A stretch of 42,494 nt of DNA, from contig NZ_JAMYDU010000036.1 of assembly GCF_024138395.1 (NCBI RefSeq), forward strand, positions 1 to 42,494, given 5' to 3'. How positions within the stretch are numbered: position 1 is the stretch's first letter; each line of letters begins with the position of its first letter. A model generated the notes under the pieces. The model worked only from the letters and a program-made list of their open reading frames with translations, ran no database searches and was not told the DNA's origin. A program made the position numbers and the translations under genes. The DNA comes from Pseudomonas mandelii (GTDB taxonomy: Bacteria > Pseudomonadota > Gammaproteobacteria > Pseudomonadales > Pseudomonadaceae). Shown in pieces: positions 39,876-42,494 of this stretch.

Positions 39876-41057
39876 ATGGGCGGTAAGGCTAGCTTCAACT
39901 GGATCGATCCCCTGTTGCTGGATCAACAGCTCACCGAAGAAGAACGCATGATTCGCGACGCGGCTCAGCAATTCGCTCAGCAGAAGCTCGCTCCGCGTGT
40001 TCTCGAAGCTTTCCGTCATGAGAAGACCGACCCGGCGATCTTCCGCGAGATGGGTGAAGTGGGTCTGTTGGGTGCGACCATTCCTGAGCAATACGGTGGC
40101 AGCGGCCTTAACTACGTCAGCTACGGTCTGATTGCCCGTGAAGTCGAACGTGTCGACTCTGGCTATCGCTCGATGATGAGCGTGCAGTCCTCGCTGGTCA
40201 TGGTTCCGATCAACGAATTTGGTACCGAAGCACAGAAGCAGAAATACCTGCCGAAGCTGGCCTCGGGTGAATGGATCGGTTGCTTCGGTCTGACCGAACC
40301 TGACCACGGTTCCGACCCGGGCGCGATGATTACTCGTGCACGCAAAGTGGAAGGCGGCTACAGCCTCACCGGCAGCAAAATGTGGATCACCAACAGCCCG
40401 ATCGCGGATGTGTTCGTGGTTTGGGGCAAGGACGACGCGGGCGACATTCGTGGTTTTGTTCTGGAGAAGGGCTGGAAAGGCCTTAGCGCTCCGGCGATTC
40501 ACGGCAAGGTTGGCTTGCGTGCATCCATCACCGGCGAGATCGTCATGGACAACGTGTTTGTCCCTGAAGAGAACATCTTCCCGGATGTCCGTGGCTTGAA
40601 AGGTCCTTTTACCTGTCTTAACTCGGCGCGTTATGGCATTTCCTGGGGCGCACTGGGCGCTGCCGAGTTCTGCTGGCACACCGCTCGCCAGTACACCCTG
40701 GATCGTAAGCAGTTTGGTCGTCCATTGGCGGCCACACAGTTGATCCAGAAGAAGCTGGCTGACATGCAGACCGAAATCACCATGGCGCTGCAAGGCTGCC
40801 TGCGTCTTGGTCGTATGAAGGATGAAGGCACTGCTGCGGTCGAGATTACTTCGATGATGAAGCGCAACTCCTGTGGCAAGTCCCTGGACATTGCTCGAAT
40901 GGCGCGCGACATGCTGGGTGGTAACGGCATTTCCGATGAATTCGGCGTCGCTCGGCACTTGGTCAACCTGGAAGTGGTGAATACCTATGAAGGTACGCAT
41001 GACGTCCACGCATTGATCCTCGGTCGCGCGCAGACCGGCATCCAGGCGTTCTATTAA
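39876..41057 (+). CDS. gcdH: Glutaryl-CoA dehydrogenase
   Basis: 393-residue acyl-CoA dehydrogenase that oxidises and decarboxylates glutaryl-CoA to crotonyl-CoA with FAD. The catalytic base is the glutamate in VVNTYEGTHDVHALILGRA. SGYRSMMSVQSSLVM contains the arginine that binds the substrate carboxylate in this family. FGLTEPDHGSDPGAM and WITNSPIADVFVVW are standard flavin-contact motifs. AGAGGA precedes the ATG. gcdG follows after 13 bases. Confidence 0.97.
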   Translation: MGGKASFNWIDPLLLDQQLTEEERMIRDAAQQFAQQKLAPRVLEAFRHEKTDPAIFREMGEVGLLGATIPEQYGGSGLNYVSYGLIAREVERVDSGYRSMMSVQSSLVMVPINEFGTEAQKQKYLPKLASGEWIGCFGLTEPDHGSDPGAMITRARKVEGGYSLTGSKMWITNSPIADVFVVWGKDDAGDIRGFVLEKGWKGLSAPAIHGKVGLRASITGEIVMDNVFVPEENIFPDVRGLKGPFTCLNSARYGISWGALGAAEFCWHTARQYTLDRKQFGRPLAATQLIQKKLADMQTEITMALQGCLRLGRMKDEGTAAVEITSMMKRNSCGKSLDIARMARDMLGGNGISDEFGVARHLVNLEVVNTYEGTHDVHALILGRAQTGIQAFY

Positions 41058-41070
41058 TAGGAGAACGGCC

Positions 41071-42291
41071 ATGGGCGCGCTTTCGCATCTACGGGTATTG
41101 GATTTATCGCGGGTGCTTGCCGGGCCTTGGGCCGGGCAGATCCTGGCGGACCTTGGCGCCGAAGTCATCAAGGTCGAGCGCCCGGGCAATGGCGATGATA
41201 CGCGCGCCTGGGGGCCTCCGTTCCTTAAAGACGCCTATGGCGAGAACACCAGCGAGGCGGCCTATTACTTGTCCGCCAACCGCAACAAGCAATCGGTGAC
41301 CATCGACTTCACGCGGCCAGAGGGGCAGCAGCTCGTGCGTGAGCTGGCGGCGAAGTCGGACATCCTCATTGAAAATTTCAAGGTCGGTGGCCTGGCGGCT
41401 TATGGGCTGGACTATGAGTCGCTCAAGGCAATTAATCCGAAGCTGATCTATTGCTCGATCACCGGATTCGGTCAAACCGGTCCATATGCCAAGCGGGCGG
41501 GTTATGACTTCATGATCCAGGGCTTGGGCGGTCTGATGAGTTTGACCGGTCGTCCCGAAGGAGATGAAGGCGCGGGCCCGGTGAAAGTCGGCGTGGCGCT
41601 GACAGATATTTTGACCGGTCTCTATTCAACGGTAGCGATCCTCGCGGCCTTGGCTCACCGGGATCAGGGCGGTGGCGGTCAGCATATAGATATGGCATTG
41701 CTGGATGTTCAGGTGGCTTGTCTGGCCAATCAGGCAATGAATTATTTGACTACAGGCAATGCGCCGAAGCGCCTGGGCAACGCTCACCCGAATATCGTGC
41801 CTTATCAGGACTTTCCTACGGCCGATGGCGATTTCATCCTCACCGTGGGTAACGATGGGCAGTTCCGCAAGTTTGCGCAGGTGGCTGGTCAGCCGCAGTG
41901 GGCGGATGATCCACGTTTCGCGACCAACAAATTGCGGGTGGCTAACCGAGCAGTATTGATTCCGCTGATCCGCCAGGCGACCGTGTTCAAGACTACCGCC
42001 GAATGGGTGGCGCAGCTGGAGCAGGTAGGCGTGCCATGCGGGCCGATCAATGATCTGGCTCAGATGTTTGCCGATCCTCAGGTTCGGGCGCGTGGGCTGG
42101 CCATTGAGCTGCCTCATGCTTTGGCCGGGATGGTGCCGCAGGTGGCGAGCCCGATACGTCTGTCCGAGACTCCGGTGGAGTACCGTAGTGCCCCTCCTTT
42201 GTTGGGTGAGCATACGCTGGAGGTTCTGCAGCGGGTGTTGGGTCTGGATGCCGGCGTTGTTGCCGGGTTCAAGGCGTCTGGAGTGCTCTGA
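41071..42291 (+). CDS. gcdG: Family III CoA-transferase, probable glutarate CoA-transferase
   Basis: 406-residue CaiB/BaiF-type CoA-transferase. The family start LRVLDLSRVLAGPWAGQILA and the catalytic aspartate in HIDMALLDVQVA are visible, along with NRNKQSVTIDFTRPEGQQLV. Linked to gcdH with a 13-base gap and AGGAG before the ATG, it should convert glutarate to glutaryl-CoA (usually with succinyl-CoA), feeding GcdH. The pathway drains lysine degradation through 5-aminovalerate. Confidence 0.94.
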   Translation: MGALSHLRVLDLSRVLAGPWAGQILADLGAEVIKVERPGNGDDTRAWGPPFLKDAYGENTSEAAYYLSANRNKQSVTIDFTRPEGQQLVRELAAKSDILIENFKVGGLAAYGLDYESLKAINPKLIYCSITGFGQTGPYAKRAGYDFMIQGLGGLMSLTGRPEGDEGAGPVKVGVALTDILTGLYSTVAILAALAHRDQGGGGQHIDMALLDVQVACLANQAMNYLTTGNAPKRLGNAHPNIVPYQDFPTADGDFILTVGNDGQFRKFAQVAGQPQWADDPRFATNKLRVANRAVLIPLIRQATVFKTTAEWVAQLEQVGVPCGPINDLAQMFADPQVRARGLAIELPHALAGMVPQVASPIRLSETPVEYRSAPPLLGEHTLEVLQRVLGLDAGVVAGFKASGVL

Positions 42292-42297
42292 GGATTT

Positions 42298-42340
42298 CCT
42301 TCTATATAGAGGGGCTGGTTTTGCTCTCCTATATAGAAGG
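42298..42340. repeat. 12-bp inverted repeat after gcdG
   Basis: CCTTCTATATAG (42298-42309) and CTATATAGAAGG (42329-42340) form a perfect AT-rich stem around a 19-base loop, starting 6 bases after the gcdG stop. It has no T-run. It may be a terminator-like or protein-binding structure. Confidence 0.6.
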
Positions 42341-42396
42341 AATAGTGCAGTTTTCAGGCTTTCCGCAAGTTATTGATAGAAAAGCGTAATCAGGGG

Positions 42397-42424
42397 TTGA
42401 CGGCAGATTTTGGAAGTCTATAAT
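42397..42424 (+). promoter_or_regulatory. Strong sigma-70 promoter directed off the right edge
   Basis: TTGACG (42397-42402), 16 bases, then TATAAT (42419-42424), followed by a GC-rich discriminator (tcgcccc). This is the form of stringently controlled stable-RNA promoters. The 70 bases after it contain no start codon with a ribosome site, so an rRNA or tRNA operon just outside the window is plausible. Confidence 0.65.
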
Positions 42425-42494
42425 TCGCCCCACTTCCGGCGCAGTCGAAACGGAAAACTCCTTGGTAAACAAAGAGTTACGCAGTTTTCGACAG

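Overview
The window is a stretch of chromosome from a fluorescent-group Pseudomonas. This is inferred from high-GC coding bias, Pseudomonas-type REP elements, and gene order that largely matches the P. aeruginosa PAO1 blocks PA0102-PA0114, PA0059-PA0069 and PA0035-PA0037, followed by pnt and gcdHG. The PAO1 correspondences are from memory, not from a search. There are 37 protein genes. I see no rRNA, tRNA or CRISPR array.

Layout. (1) 1-8.9 kb: a terminal oxidase locus of the aa3/caa3 type on the minus strand (ctaC, ctaD, cox11, cox3, SURF1, a SCO-like protein, ctaA, cyoE, SCO1). It is interrupted by a small plus-strand two-helix membrane protein gene. Candidate promoters of the sigma-S type lie before ctaC and before the small gene. 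(2) 9.0-12.2 kb: a hypothetical gene, then a beta-carbonic anhydrase and SulP transporter pair. (3) 12.4-14.8 kb: a radical SAM gene behind a LexA box, two abutting palindromes, a small EF-hand protein and a secreted tyrosine-type phosphatase. (4) 14.8-19.3 kb: two M3 oligopeptidase genes (prlC and a divergent paralogue) flanking yheV. (5) 19.4-21.3 kb: gamma-carbonic anhydrase, a HAD phosphatase, then a RAYT transposase gene between two identical REPINs. (6) 21.3-26.6 kb: envelope and stress genes, including a zinc-peptidase-like lipoprotein, two tandem lipoproteins, two DUF1161 genes, OsmC, a flavin monooxygenase with an unusual leader, dodecin and a DUF883 protein. (7) 26.6-29.7 kb: trpI divergent from trpBA. 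(8) 29.9-33.5 kb: an operon of three secreted DUF2388 paralogues translationally coupled to a large HExxH plus DUF4105 protein, then a DUF1127 gene. Both units have similar operator-like motifs upstream. (9) 33.8-42.3 kb: an acetyl-CoA hydrolase/transferase, the split transhydrogenase pntAa-pntAb-pntB, and gcdR with gcdHG for glutarate catabolism. The window closes with a strong promoter pointing off the right edge.

Most genes are core Pseudomonas housekeeping functions. The parts least explained by known biology are the DUF2388/DUF4105 operon with its shared motifs, the mutually exclusive hairpins before the monooxygenase gene, the M3 paralogue with a changed active site, and the double palindrome before the EF-hand gene.
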